Assembly (NCBI RefSeq): GCF_027579695.1
Contig: NC_083587.1
Coordinates: forward strand, 45,745,232-45,809,231
Direction of reading: 5' to 3'
Source of the DNA: Neoarius graeffei
Lineage: Eukaryota > Chordata > Actinopteri > Siluriformes > Ariidae
DNA: 64,000 nucleotides
The position numbers and the translations under genes were made by a program. Shown in pieces: positions 1 through 10,219 of the stretch; position 1 is the first letter of the stretch; each line of letters begins with the position of its first letter. The notes below the pieces were generated by a model. It searched no databases and was not told where the DNA came from. It saw nothing but the letters and a program-made list of their open reading frames with translations.

Positions 1-211
1 TTGTGCTCTCAGAGCACGCTTGTGCATTTTGCTATGAATTATTACTCAAAAATACACCAAAAGAGCAGTTTTCTTTTAACTCCCCCACAATAAAAACAGC
101 AGATGAGTCAGTTGACATTTGAATCTGGAATGACTGACATCTTTTTCTTAGAATAGGAAGAAAGACAGTGTTCATGTAAAGTGGTGGTTAATGTAAAACG
201 TGTGTGTACGT

Positions 212-247
<36 letters not shown>
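212..247. repeat. (CA)n microsatellite
   Basis: A short run of alternating purine-pyrimidine, mostly CA, lies in what I take to be intron sequence upstream of the exon at 653. No function can be inferred. Confidence 0.9.
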
Positions 248-375
248 CAGTTTCTACAATGTACTGAATTATTACTGTTTCATCACCATGGCATGGCAGA
301 TTGTGTTTTTTGTTTTTTTGCTTGTTTTTTTGTTTTTTTAAGTGCTATTACTCAGATAATTTTGATAGTGATCGA

Positions 376-567
376 TTTTTTTTTTTTTTTTTTAAGATAT
401 TTTTTGGGCTTTTTTCACCTTTATTGGATAGGACAGTGTAGAGACAGGAAATGAGCAGGAGAGGGAGAGAGATGGGGAGGGATCGGGAAATGACCTCGGG
501 TCGGAATCAACCCCGGGTCCCTGGATTTATGGTGTGGCGCCTTATCCACCTGAGCCACGACGCCCCC
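376..567 (-). mobile_element. tRNA-derived SINE (family A)
   Basis: Read on the minus strand it starts with a tRNA-like head. A box-A-like TGGCTCAGGTGG and a degenerate box B follow, then a body containing TTTCCTGTCTCTACACTGTC and CCAATAAAGGTG, ending in an A-rich tail (the T run at 377-393 on the plus strand). The same family recurs at 31041-31230, nearly full length with clear target-site duplications, and as a fragment near 4633-4745. It is an ordinary retroposed SINE, not a working tRNA gene. Confidence 0.8.
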
Positions 568-652
568 AAGTGATTTTTTGTTTAAACATGAAGTAATGTA
601 AAGGATTTGTGGGAACATGCCAGAAAGTGTAACTGTAGTTCTGTCTTTATAG

Positions 653-754
653 AATATGGAAGAGGAGCATCAGAGGCTACAAGAAACCCTTGCCAAGTTC
701 ACTTGTCAAAGAGGCAACTATAACTGAGGATCATTCCAACCTGCTGGTCACCAG
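653..754 (+). CDS. Internal coding exon of an unrecognised gene
   Basis: A 102-nt stretch has a good acceptor (pyrimidine tract ending TTTATAG) and a good donor (CACCAG/gtaatt). It is open in only one frame that runs through the whole exon. That frame enters and leaves in phase 2 and ends ...HSNLLVTR, with the last Arg codon split by the intron. The terminal exon proposed at 18009 completes this codon in phase. The peptide is basic at its start (WKRSIRGYKK). I do not recognise the protein family. The alternative is a chance open stretch between splice-like sites, since no homology was available to confirm it. Confidence 0.45.
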
Positions 755-1260
755 GTAATTCTACCACTACTATGACTTCCGGATTGTATATTACACCCGA
801 GTTGCAGTATCCGTGTTGATGTTCTCAACTATTTCGTGTTTATCATGAATTACAAAAAGTAGGGGTTTAGTGCCAGCGTTGTAACAACAGTGAGGAGTGT
901 GAGAGTCCAGTCAGTGCGTTTTAATTTCGCTGCTTGTGTTTATAACCAGTTTTAACATATTTCCTGTCTCAGCAAAACCTCGTTCCAGCCCAATTCTTAA
1001 ACACACAGCGAGCTAAAGATCGAGTGCAGTCATGTTATTTAGCATTTCTGATTTCTTTGACCTTTAGGAGCAAGGCTGCTCTGCTTGTTGAAAATAATTA
1101 AAAAAATTAATTAAAAAGCACAAGTTATCGATCGGTGTAATAGCTTTACACATCATCTGGTGTTTTCAGCATTAAACGGCATTTTGTTCTGGTGTGTCTA
1201 GGCACATGTCTGTCCAGGATTCGTGTTGGCACGATATCTGAAGAATGAGTAGTTGAATGT
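755..1260. other. Non-coding stretch, no feature seen
   Basis: Probably intron of the upstream gene. I see no open frame of note, no SINE body and no inverted repeat here. Confidence 0.5.
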
Positions 1261-1630
1261 CTCATCTCATCTCATCATCTCTAGCCGCTTTATCCTTCTA
1301 CAGGGTCGCAGGCGAGCTGGAGCCTATCCCAGCTGACTACGGGCGAAAGGCGGGGTACACCCTGGACAAGTCGCCAGGTCATCACAGGGCTGACACATAG
1401 ACACAGACAACCATTCACACTCACATTCACACCTACGGTCAATTTAGAGTCACCAGTTAACCTAACCTGCATGTCTTTGGACTGTGGGGGAAACCGGAGC
1501 ACCCGGAGGAAACCCACACGGGGAGAACATGCAAACTCCACACAGAAAGGCCCTCGCCGGCCCCAGGGCTCGAACCCAGGACCTTCTTGCTGTGAGGCGA
1601 CAGCGCTAACCACTACACCACCGTGCCGCC
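1261..1630 (-). mobile_element. V-SINE (DANA/Mermaid-type), full length
   Basis: On the minus strand the order is: tRNA-like head (GGCGGCACGGTGGTGTAGTG, then box B GGTTCGAGCC-type), the strongly conserved central block around GGAGTTTGCATGTTCTCC and CCAAAGACATGCAGG, and a tail ending in ATGAGATGAG repeats. It is flanked by a 12-bp direct repeat, GTAGTTGAATGT, at 1249-1260 and 1631-1642, so the insertion is intact and fairly young. The long open frame across it is a property of the SINE, not a gene. Confidence 0.95.
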
Positions 1631-1642
1631 GTAGTTGAATGT

Positions 1643-1938
1643 TTGTAGTATTTATAAGGGATTATGATTTGTAACCAGCAGACAAACTGATTAGGTTTTG
1701 GAATTTATGCAAACAGGTCAAATGAAAGTTTTTCTTCAGTAGCTTCCTTCATATTTGTCATACAAAGATGTTGCAGATTTTCTTCATATTCAGGAATATC
1801 ATTTTCTGGCTGTCTAAAATTTTTTGCTATCAGTTTGTCATTCTTGTTGGTGCAAGATCTCAAAAATAAGTGCTTAAATGTAGGATTTGTATGGACTTGC
1901 CCTTTAAATCCTATGAATTCAAACATGGTCAAGGTATA
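1643..1938. other. Unassigned AT-rich stretch
   Basis: A 75-codon minus-strand open frame (1705-1932) is present but matches nothing I recognise, has no splice context and sits between two mobile elements. I treat it as non-coding or as debris of an older element. Confidence 0.3.
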
Positions 1939-2060
1939 CAGTGCCAGTCAAAGGTTTGGACACACCTACTCATTCATGGGTTTTTCTCTATTTTGACACT
2001 TTTCTTTAACATTGTAGAACAATACTGAAGACATCAAAACTATGAAATAATATATGGGTT
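1939..2060. mobile_element. Solo Tc1-like terminal inverted repeat
   Basis: A TA dinucleotide is followed by CAGTGCCAGTCAAAGGTTTG, the kind of end seen in a common fish Tc1-like family. No partner end or transposase is present nearby, so this is a remnant. Its inner boundary is approximate. Confidence 0.6.
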
Positions 2061-2094
2061 TATGGTATGTGGTAACAAAAAAATTTTTTTTTTT

Positions 2095-2840
2095 TTTTTG
2101 CGGTCCAAATCCTGCGCTCTGATTGGCTGGCAAGCAGGTCCGTATCCTACGATACAGACCCCAGTTACAGACCCCAGTTATGGACCTCTGGCGACTCGCT
2201 CGTTCACAACAACAAACAACACAGTAGCATTTTCGTCAACATCTTTTTTTTTTTTTTAAATAAGACTTATAAGATTATCAAAAATCTTATAAATTTTTGC
2301 CAGCATTTCTCAGGAGAATAGCATTAATTTTACATCATGGATAGTGATAACGACAGTGTTCACCGCAAAAGCGAGTTTTACTACCCTTAGGAAGACAAAA
2401 TAAAATAAAACATTTCAGGAGAAAGTTAAAAACCTCTAACTGTTGCTAACGCCGAGCAAAAACATGGCTGAATCCAGAATGACTCCTATTTTGTATAAAT
2501 AGGGGACTACGTAGGCAGCAAAATGTTTTGTTTGGGTTTTTTTCCTGCCATGGAAGTGCACTTGTATACCGAGGAGGAAGCAATTTGCATTACAGCCGTG
2601 AATGAGGATTCAAAATGGCGGCTCAGCTCGGTTTTCCCTTTCGGGCGCTCTCGTTTTCTGTTAGAATTTGGTAAAGAAAAAAATAAATATATTATTTACC
2701 AGCTTAAGGTCGGTCCGTATGGTGAAATACCGTGACCTCGGCCTTGAATACTGACCTCAGCCCAGAGGGCCTCACTCAGTACTTTCAAGACCTCGGTCAT
2801 GGTATTTCACCATACGGACCTCCCAGCTGGTAAATAACAT
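2095..2840. repeat. Unclassified dispersed repeat with strong hairpin
   Basis: The right part (2694-2835) folds back on itself. The arm containing GGTCCGTATGGTGAAATACC is mirrored at 2804-2825, about 55 nt per arm around a 40-nt spacer. The left part (2100-2180) repeats the same GGTCCGTAT theme with degenerate copies. This is typical of a non-autonomous foldback-type element. I cannot name its family. Confidence 0.5.
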
Positions 2841-5045
2841 GTATAAGTATTAAACAAAACAGTTTCATATTTTAGATTCTTCAAAGTAGCCAGCGTTTAC
2901 CTTGATGGCGCTGTGCACACTATTGGCATTATCTTAACCAGCTTCATGAGGTGGTCACCTGGAATGAGTTTAGAGTTTATTTTATTTTTAAAAGGGACAG
3001 TGTACAAATTAAACATTATCCTTGTGGTAAGGACAGATGTCTATACCAGGTTATAGCAGTACATGCTAATTTCCGCCTGTAGTCCCTTGGCAGGTGGATG
3101 TAATAAAAAAGATAAATAAAATGTACAGGAAATGTCACCAAATCTGTCATTAGAGCAATTTGTAGTGATTTAGACCAGTAAAATAGAAGTGGATAGCCTC
3201 ATAAAGCATACATAGCAGCGTCATTTTTCACAATCTCACACACACGCACTCTCAAACACACACACACCATAAGTTAAACGAAATTTGCAAAGGAATGTGC
3301 AAGCCAGTGCAAATATGCATTATCCCATCCCACTACCCTCTCTTTACATAGAGTACCGTATTTTCCGGACTATACGTCGCTCCGGAGTTTAAGTCGCATC
3401 AGCCAAAAAATGCATTATGAAGACGAAAAAAAAACACACATACGTCGCACCGGACTATAAGTCGCACTTTTTTGAAGGGTTATTCTATCCATAGAATCTG
3501 TGATTCTGTCTGATAAGCGGTGCGTGGTTACTGCGCGACTGCATTGTTTATTTAATAAACGAACAGCTGAGCAGTGATAACGCGCCCTTTGCCCTGTAAG
3601 TAGCCTAGTCTGATTATTTTAAATATCTACTACTATCTTTAATACTATCACTATCATTATTACTAATAGCCTATATTATTATTATAACTAATATTAGTAA
3701 CCTATTACTGATGCATTAATCAGTTTGCTTTTAGATTATTTTTACCGCTAGGGCTTATTATCGCCCCATGGCTCTTTCATCTGTGTTATTAAAGCTGTAG
3801 TCATCATCGAGGAGTGTCATTCTTCATTTTTGTCGAATTTTATTTCATCAAATCAGAGGTCAAGTAGGCTATAGGTATATCATCTCCAAAGACAGGTACG
3901 GTAGTAAAAACAACCGTCTAGTGAAAAAAAAAAACAACCACTGCTCAGAGAAAAAAAACAGGCAGAAAGTGCGCCTGCCAGTTAACGTCATATCAGATAA
4001 AAACATTAAACGTTATTCAGACCATTAACACCATAACATCAGAGACGAAGAATAAAGTTCATCTTGGAAGGAGAGTTATTTTTAAAAATGCAAAACAAAA
4101 TAATTTATAATAGTCCAGAGAAAAACTGGCTGAATATGTACCGTAACATCAAGTTATTCAATAGCCTATAGGCCGAAAATCAGGGCTTAATTTGAGCCGG
4201 AACATGACGGAACAAGATCCGTAACCTCTGTTGTCGGATCCGGCAGCTATTTACATTTCATTCGGTGTTCCGGCAGCTATTTAAATGGATCAGATCACCT
4301 CCGTGACCATCACAAAGGGAAAAAAATCAAACAATAAATTAAATAAGTAAATAAAAATTTGTTTAGTGTTCGGTTTTGATTTTGATATCTGTTGTTGATT
4401 TCTCTCCTATGACATCCACAAAATCTATGCGAGGGGGGAACATGGAGTGTATACTTCCGCTCAATAGAACACCGGGTTTTTTGTAGCCGTTAGCTTGCGC
4501 TGTGGAAAAAATGGCAAAAAAACAAAGCTTACTAAAATTTTTAAAATGAATTCTCCAACTTGTTTTGTAAACCCTTTATTTCTTAACTATTACTTGAATT
4601 GATTGCACTTATGTTTGCTGGCACTGCTTTTAATGAGCAGGAGAAAAACAGGGAGGGCTCGGAAAATGACCGCAGGTCGGAATTGAACCCGGGTCCCCAG
4701 ATTTATGGTATGGCGCCTTATCCACCTGAGCCACGAAGTCCCGCTGGCACTGCTTTTAAATACCCTACTTAAATCCTTAAAATGAGTCATTTAACTCATG
4801 TCTTGTGTGATCTGATCTCCAATGGTGAAATAAACCAGTTGTGATATGAGTACAGTCTGTTATTTTAGAAGATAAATTTAATATATAATTTAATATATAG
4901 CCTAATAAAAAATATTTTATAACATATGACATATTACTGTCTGTAACTGTTCGTCACTAAAGCGTTTTCTAAGATCATAATGTCTGATATTATTATTATT
5001 ATTATTATTTACACACAATAAGCGCGTGTGCGTAAAGTTATAGTA

Positions 5046-5090
5046 AACCAAACCCCCCCCCCCCCCCCCCCCCCCTTTTTTTTTTTTTTG
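5046..5090. repeat. Poly-C / poly-T tract
   Basis: A run of about 28 C is followed directly by about 13 T. Such tracts are common assembly trouble spots, so the length here should not be trusted. Confidence 0.9.
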
Positions 5091-5241
5091 AGTCGCCGGA
5101 CCCACCCACCTCCTGCGTTCCGGGACCTCCCACTTCACAAATTAAGCACTGTCTAAAATCATTACATAACTTATTTAAATAACTATAGGCCTATCATTAA
5201 TAATAAAACACAGGTCAAGCAAGTTTATCAAGCTGACAATT

Positions 5242-5382
5242 TCACTCCAAATCAGCAAATCCATTGAATTCCTCATCCTCGGTGTCGCTTCTGAACAACT
5301 CTGCCAACTCCAGCGGCAGACGAAGCGCCGTTTCCTCTTCTGCGTGGCTGTCGTCAGACTCGGCATCAGCTCCAGTTATTCC
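5242..5382 (-). pseudogene. C-terminal fragment of pogo-type transposase
   Basis: The last 46 codons are rich in Asp and Glu and contain ELAELFRSDTEDEEF, followed by a stop. This acidic tail with LF-SDTE-E-F is what I associate with fish pogo/Tigger-type DDE transposases. It lies close to the right terminal repeat, where the transposase 3' end would be expected. Everything upstream is eroded. The call rests on the motif and the position, not on an alignment. Confidence 0.5.
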
Positions 5383-5886
5383 GGGGTGAAAAAAAAAACA
5401 TGTATACGTCGCACCGGAGTATAAGTCGCATGGCCAGCCGAACCATGAAAAAAAGTGCGACTTATAGTCCGAAAAATACGGTACAAGTTTTACCACTCCA
5501 ACCTCGAGAGAGAGAGAGAGACATGCTTTCCAAAACTTCACATTTCAGTAGGGTTTACCCTCCCACACCTAATAGTTATACACAAGCATAATAAGATAAA
5601 ATAAGAATTAAAAAAATAAAGAAATAAAAAAAAATCTCCCCCCCACACACACACACAGGACTCTCCCATCCCTCACAATCCCCCCAAACACACTAAAAAG
5701 TGCAAGATCTGCATACCCCCCCACACACCCAATACCCCCACCACACACATACCATTCAATAAAATGCCCCAACTATCCTTTTCTATTCATGTGTGCATAA
5801 TTGAGTTGATAATATCCATTTCTTTGTCAAATGTGAAAAAGACTTAAAATTTGTACAGGATATTAATTCTGTTGGGAGGTTATTCC

Positions 5887-6470
5887 TAGCCTGGGCCCGC
5901 CCATCCTAAGTGTGACGCAACACGGGGGCCTGTTGCGAACTTAGTCTGGCAAGGCAAGCTATCTCCAGCTCTTCCAAGCTCCCGAAAAATCGGGAGCCAA
6001 TCAACTTTGAGCATCTCCAACGGCCCTGGGTAGAGGCGTGTTCAAGGCAGTGACGTAGTAGAACTGCGACCGGAAGCCATAGATTGTTTACAGAATCTAT
6101 GCCGGAAGCGCTTCATTCACTAGAAACATTACGAACATGGAGCAGCGGCAAGCCTTTGACACAGCGGTAGATGCTGTATTGAAAGCATTCAACAGGAAGT
6201 TCTCATTGAAAACGGAGCAAAGAGCAGCCCTGGAGGTATTTATTCTCCTCCTTCTTCCTGTTACTCAAGCAGTTTCCGTCGCGTCACGTACGTCAGAGGA
6301 AAGAGTGATGTTTAGGTTTAAGCTTCGTCACAGCCTTTTCTGGCTTCGACCAGTAGCAAACTGAGGCATTTCAGGGAGGCGGGTCAACCACGCGCTTTGG
6401 GAAACGGTTGGGCTTAATATCTTTGCCAGACCAATGCTCGCAGAGCTTTGAAGTTGCGTTAGCCAGACTA
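5887..6470 (+). mobile_element. DNA element carrying a RecQ-like exon
   Basis: The outer ends are TAGCCTGG and CCAGACTA. The direct repeat GTTATTCC (5879-5886 and 6472-6479) flanks the element, with a one-base ambiguity. The insertion cuts the LINE frame between ...NQWNNL and PTEL. Inside is one plausible first coding exon (6137-6235). The 8-bp duplication would suit a hAT-like mechanism, but the ends are not typical, so I leave the superfamily open. Confidence 0.6.
6137..6235 (+). CDS. RecQ-helicase-like N-terminal exon inside a mobile element
   Basis: The exon runs from an ATG (context GAACATGGAG) to a donor TGGAG/gtattt, 33 codons, phase 0. The peptide includes KFSLKTEQRAALE, which resembles the Q-motif region just before the ATP-binding loop of RecQ-family helicases. 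The rest of a helicase (Walker A, DExH) is absent within the 584-bp element, so this copy cannot make an enzyme. Either a larger parental element encodes a helicase-like protein, or the element captured a host first exon. The assignment is a motif-level guess. Confidence 0.4.
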
Positions 6471-7212
6471 GGTTATTCCACTGATTTGTGGCTACAGAAG
6501 AAAAAGATAATTTACCAAATGCAGTCTTTCGTAGTGGGACACTACATTCCCCCCTCGACACTGATCTAGTGGTACGTGTTGATACCTCTGAGCATAAAGA
6601 AATTAATTGTTTCAAAGGTGGTGGTGCATCATTGTGTATAATTTTAAAAAGCAGGCAGAGATTTGCATGCCTAATTAGATTTTCAAGGCTCAATATGTTA
6701 CATTTACGAAGCACAAGACAGTGGTGGTAAGAACGTTTTCTCCTGGCATGGATCTTTATGGCACTTTTGTAAATTGAGCTGAGGGGTCTTAATACCGTTT
6801 TGCAGGCTTGTGACCAACTCGTGATGCAGTATAGAAAATGAGACATAATCATTGCATTTAAGTATAAACTAGATGCATCAGTAGTGAGAGAGTTGCGCAT
6901 GTATCTGAAATTTGATAGATTGAACTTCAGTGTGTTTACTGAGGTGTTTTTTTTTTTTTTTTTACATGAGATTTAAAACTAAGAGTCGGGTCAAGAGTGA
7001 TGCCTAGGTATTTAAACTCAGTTACATTCTTTATGGCTTGCCCGTTGATTGTGATTTCAGGATAGTTTCTGATTTTGGTTTTGCTTGTAAAGAACATGGA
7101 TACCGTTTTATCAGTGTTTAAGACAAGACAGGAGCTATTGCAGCCATTCTACAACCCTTTTCATTTCATTTGAAAGTATAGTTGCAACCTCAGATGCATT
7201 ATTACCGTGCAC

Positions 7213-8634
7213 CAGTGGCGGCTGCTGGTTTTTAAAACGGGAAGCCCATTTTACACATTCATCGTAAAACCTGTAGGCCGGATATCAAAGCATAGAAAGG
7301 TGTGCCCCATTAGCACAGTGAACTAGACAACCCTACCTAGTGGCAGAAAGTATTTTTGCTTGTACATTTCATGTTATAGTCTGGCTTGCCAGGCTAGTGC
7401 CTCATATCCTTAATCAAAAATATCAAACATCCAAAAATCACTGGCTATTCAACGAAGAGCCTTGAACAATCATACCCTGATATGCAACACAGAGTCTTTA
7501 ACACAACACCCAGCTGTGCAACACATCCTTGAACATCATCTGCAACACAGTCTGGAAATTCATAACCAGGTAGGCTATGCAACACACAGAACCTTGAATA
7601 TTATACCCAGATATAACCTATAACACAGAGCCCACCATTCTCTTAACATTACTGAACAATATACACACTTCACATTCATGAACATTATATGATGCACACT
7701 ATTTATACACAAATTCTGCCCTCCGCTCCTTTTCCAGAAAATGGTCTGTGACCCTGTCATACCAGCTGGTTGTGCTTTCCAGAGACTTCACCAATTTCTG
7801 TTAGCAGCTAGCACTGCAGATCCCAATAAGGCTCAAGCTAGCCTACAACCAGATTGAACTACAAATGAAATAAACGAGTGAATTCACGAATGATCAAACT
7901 GATAGAATGGATGAAAGTTAACGGAGCACAACGAGTAATATTTACATTTATTTACAGAGACATCAATGAGAAGAAACGTTTATATGAAAAGAAATTCGGA
8001 CAGCACTTTGGCACAAGACTACACTTTCTCGACATCCGCTAGGGACTGACTGATCATACTTCCGTGTTCCTCGCCAAAGTACCGCCCTCCTCATGTCTTT
8101 CAAACACTACCTCCAATAATCCTTCATCAGCCCGGCTTCTTGTCCCTCCCACTGTCTCGTTTAGTCCCAGAGAAGCTCGGCTTCCCTGGAAGTGACGATT
8201 TTGTCGAGTTTAACCAATAACAACTAGCCGAAATTGGCTGTTCAGAGCCCTCTCATAGACTGCAACGGATACCCGGCTGCCAGCCATAGAGCCCATTGAA
8301 ATAAGAAAGGTTACAGCCAGTGTTGCCAGATTGGGCGGTTTTAAGTGCGTTTTGGCGGGTTTTGAACATATTTTGGCTGGAAAACGTCAGCAGTATCTGG
8401 CAACGCTGGTTACAGCCTGGCAGCAAAGGTGATTCTCGTAGCGAACTGCAAGTTCGTCAGACATCACTCAAATAAGTTACAGGATAGTTATGAACATAAA
8501 TACAATCTTGGGCATATATTATGTTATGCAAGTTATTGTTTTAATGAGAATTCAACGTCATAGATGCCGCAGTTTGGGGAGAGAATTTTAGGGGAAGCTC
8601 GGCTTCTCTTGTTGTCTCTGAGAAATCGCCCCTG
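7213..8634. mobile_element. hAT-type element (non-autonomous), 1.4 kb
   Basis: It starts CAGTGGCGGCTGCTGG and ends GAAATCGCCCCTG. It is flanked by a perfect 8-bp duplication, CCGTGCAC, at 7205-7212 and 8635-8642, the hallmark of hAT insertion. It interrupts the LINE reverse transcriptase just before its YADD box. I see no transposase frame inside. A separate 91-bp MITE is nested at 8318-8408. Confidence 0.85.
8318..8408 (-). mobile_element. 91-bp hAT MITE, copy 1
   Basis: The ends CAGTGTTGCCAGAT and ATCTGGCAACGCTG are flanked by the 8-bp duplication GTTACAGC (8310-8317 and 8409-8416). A second copy in the opposite orientation is at 49105-49196 with its own different 8-bp duplication, which proves this short unit moves by itself. 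Confidence 0.9.
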
Positions 8635-8831
8635 CCGTGCACATACAATACAGTATCATCTGCATACATTACAATATTAACTCGGTCATATACAAGAATG
8701 CTTTTCAATTAACAAGTGCCTCGTCAAAAGTTAATTAGTTTGAGCTCAAACAGTAAATAATAATAAGAGTGAATAGACCTATTACTACAAACAACTATAG
8801 TAATCCATATTGTGTCAAGAACCACTCAAGT

Positions 8832-9066
8832 CAGTGTTTCTCAAACTTTTTCAGACCAAGGACCACTTTATCCATTAAAAAAAAAATGGCAGACCACCTA
8901 ACCCCCTAAATATCCCGAACAAAAAACAGAGTCTACTTCAACAGTATATTACAAATTACACACTAATGAAATGACAGTTTTACAAATAGTACTGCCAACT
9001 CACTCATTGTTGTCCTCTTAATGGGAAGAAACGTCAGTGAAGTAATGTCTGGCTCCAAACCGGACG
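8832..9066. repeat. hAT-like end and body fragment
   Basis: It begins CAGTGTTTCTCAAACTTTTT, a common hAT-type end, and continues with a body about 'gaccaaggaccac'. A matching inverted end TTTGAGAAACACTG lies at 16017-16030, seven kb away. If they are the two ends of one element, everything between was inserted later. However, the 8 bp outside the two ends do not match. Confidence 0.45.
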
Positions 9067-9291
9067 GTTTGAGGGTGTATTCAGACCAGGATAGTTCGAT
9101 AGTTCACTTGCTTTGGTCCGAACCAAATGGTTGTTTTTTTTTTTTTTTTTTTCCATTTTGGTGCGGTTCGCTTTCACACTGTACATTTTAGTAAGCGGAC
9201 CAAAATCTGTCAACAAAGCCACGCGCCCTGAGGTCGTTCAGCTATTGGTCAGAGATGAGACGCGCACAAAGCGTTAAGTTCAAAAGTAGTC

Positions 9292-9540
9292 ATGGAGGCT
9301 TTCCGTGCTGTTATTCTTTTTAATGTCATCAAAGCTATGTGTTTTTTCCAGTTTTTACTGTTTTCACAATTGTGCGATTACTATGCTGTTGTACAAGTAA
9401 TTTATCAACGACGACGACGACAAAGGGCAAGGCGGCTACGGAGGATAGCGCTGATGAGCGCACATCATGTTGTGACAGTTCTGGCTCTTCACGCAATAGA
9501 TGAATTTCTTTTTTGCGTCGCTAGTACCGCCACTTTTTGA
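9292..9540 (+). pseudogene. Possible N-terminal piece of Harbinger nuclease
   Basis: An 82-codon frame opens with a hydrophobic stretch and contains QRRRRQRARRLRRIA, an Arg-rich box of the type seen early in fish Harbinger nucleases. Its 3' third overlaps the Myb-like frame in antisense, so at least one of the two must end earlier, by splicing or decay. No DDE catalytic region is present. It is supported only by composition and by its place inside the element. Confidence 0.35.
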
Positions 9541-9765
9541 AAGAATGTCCCTGATTTTAATGTAGGTCTGACGGAGTTTCTTCACTTTTAGCCGACATTG
9601 TTCTGGGGAGCGCGTGAACCTCTTCTCCTCCATTTTCTCACTGAATACAGCAAACACGTCGGCATTTTTGTGTGTTCTCTCCAAAAGCTCAGATATGTGG
9701 ACATCTGCCCATATATCCACAAGGGTACGCGTTTCTTCCTCGGCCCACATTTGCCCCCTACTCAT
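9436..9765 (-). pseudogene. Myb/SANT-like DNA-binding protein of Harbinger type (partial)
   Basis: A 109-codon frame reads MWAEEETRTLVDIWAD...SPEQCRLKVKKLRQTYIKIRD. This is the Trp-containing trihelix (MADF/Myb-SANT-like) layout of the DNA-binding partner encoded by PIF/Harbinger elements. In that system the protein helps the nuclease enter the nucleus and bind transposon ends. The domain is complete through helix 3. The residues after KKKF look like read-through into non-coding sequence. There is no nuclease gene intact here, so the copy is non-autonomous. Confidence 0.6.
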
Positions 9766-10219
9766 TTTTTGTACTCGGTAGTCTAGCCTACCACTGGTCT
9801 GAACGACTGTTGTAAGGTTCCCTTGACAACCGAAACAGTGTTTGCACTTTGCGGTGGAGTGTCAAGACTCTGTTTCCCATAATGCTCGACAAACGGCGGA
9901 AGCTCCCGAGGTACAAAAAAGCAAAACTGTCGGATTAGGTCCGGTCTGCTTTCACACCTCCAAAAGATCCGCACCAGGGTTCCTTTGGTCCGGACCGAGT
10001 CCGACCTTGCAGCTCGGTCTCGGTCCGCTTGTTTGGTCCGGACCAGAGTTCGGTGGTTTGTATTCAGACCAACCCAAAAGGTCCGGACCAAGGGAAATTT
10101 GGTTCGTTTGGTCCGGACCAAACAACGTAGGTGTGAATACGCCATTAATCTCATATGGGGGGCCACGTTGATCCGGTTGCGCTACTTTTTCTCAAACAAA
10201 GAATCATCATGTCTTTGCA

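Larger units (their letters stand above)
3356..5481. mobile_element. TA-flanked DNA transposon, pogo-like
   Basis: The ends CCGTATTTTCCGGACTATA (left) and its near inverted copy GACTTATAGTCCGAAAAATA (right) are flanked by TA at 3354-3355 and 5482-5483, as in the Tc1/mariner/pogo superfamily. Subterminal repeats of GTCGCACCGGA...TAAGTCGCA occur at both ends. The interior is degraded, but the acidic C-terminus of a transposase survives at 5242-5382. A poly-C/poly-T tract lies at 5046-5090 and an SINE family-A fragment at about 4633-4745. The element sits inside the LINE. Confidence 0.75.
2960..8770 (-). mobile_element. LINE (non-LTR retrotransposon) remnant, split by three insertions
   Basis: The minus-strand pieces read in order from 8770 down to 2960. 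The reverse transcriptase YADDTVLY motif lies at about 8650-8690. Then come a segment with KYLGITLDPTLSF (about 7000-7050), a C-terminal RT/thumb region (6472-6900, ...SVATNQWNNL), its continuation PTELI (5850-5886), and a 3' end with a fish-LINE-type tail (ACTGTCCCTTTTAAAAATAA on the minus strand, near 2970-3000). Stop codons and frameshifts show it is dead. It is interrupted by a pogo-like element (3356-5481), a RecQ-bearing element (5887-6470) and a hAT element (7213-8634). Removing these restores collinearity. The clade is probably L2/CR1-like, but that is a judgement from residual motifs. Confidence 0.75.
9073..10143. mobile_element. PIF/Harbinger-like DNA element
   Basis: The ends GGGTGTATTCAGACC and GTGTGAATACGCC are inverted relative to each other. 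The right third (9940-10130) is filled with copies of TTTGGTCCGGACC, a palindromic subterminal motif also present at the left end as GGTCCGAACC. It holds a Myb/SANT-like frame on the minus strand and an Arg-rich frame on the plus strand, the two-gene layout known from PIF/Harbinger elements. The target duplication is unclear. Confidence 0.6.

Noticed and set aside
1290-1613. Long open frames that recur with almost the same peptide (also at 26342-26599, 26697-27125, 38058-38285, 39619-39876, 41376-41633, 56590-57210)
   Set aside because: They are readings through the V-SINE body. The same peptide appears wherever the SINE is present, and the frames end at SINE borders.
6328-6470. C-terminal 48 codons of the 190-codon minus-strand frame
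   Set aside because: Only the part above 6472 is LINE-derived. The rest reads into the RecQ-bearing insertion.
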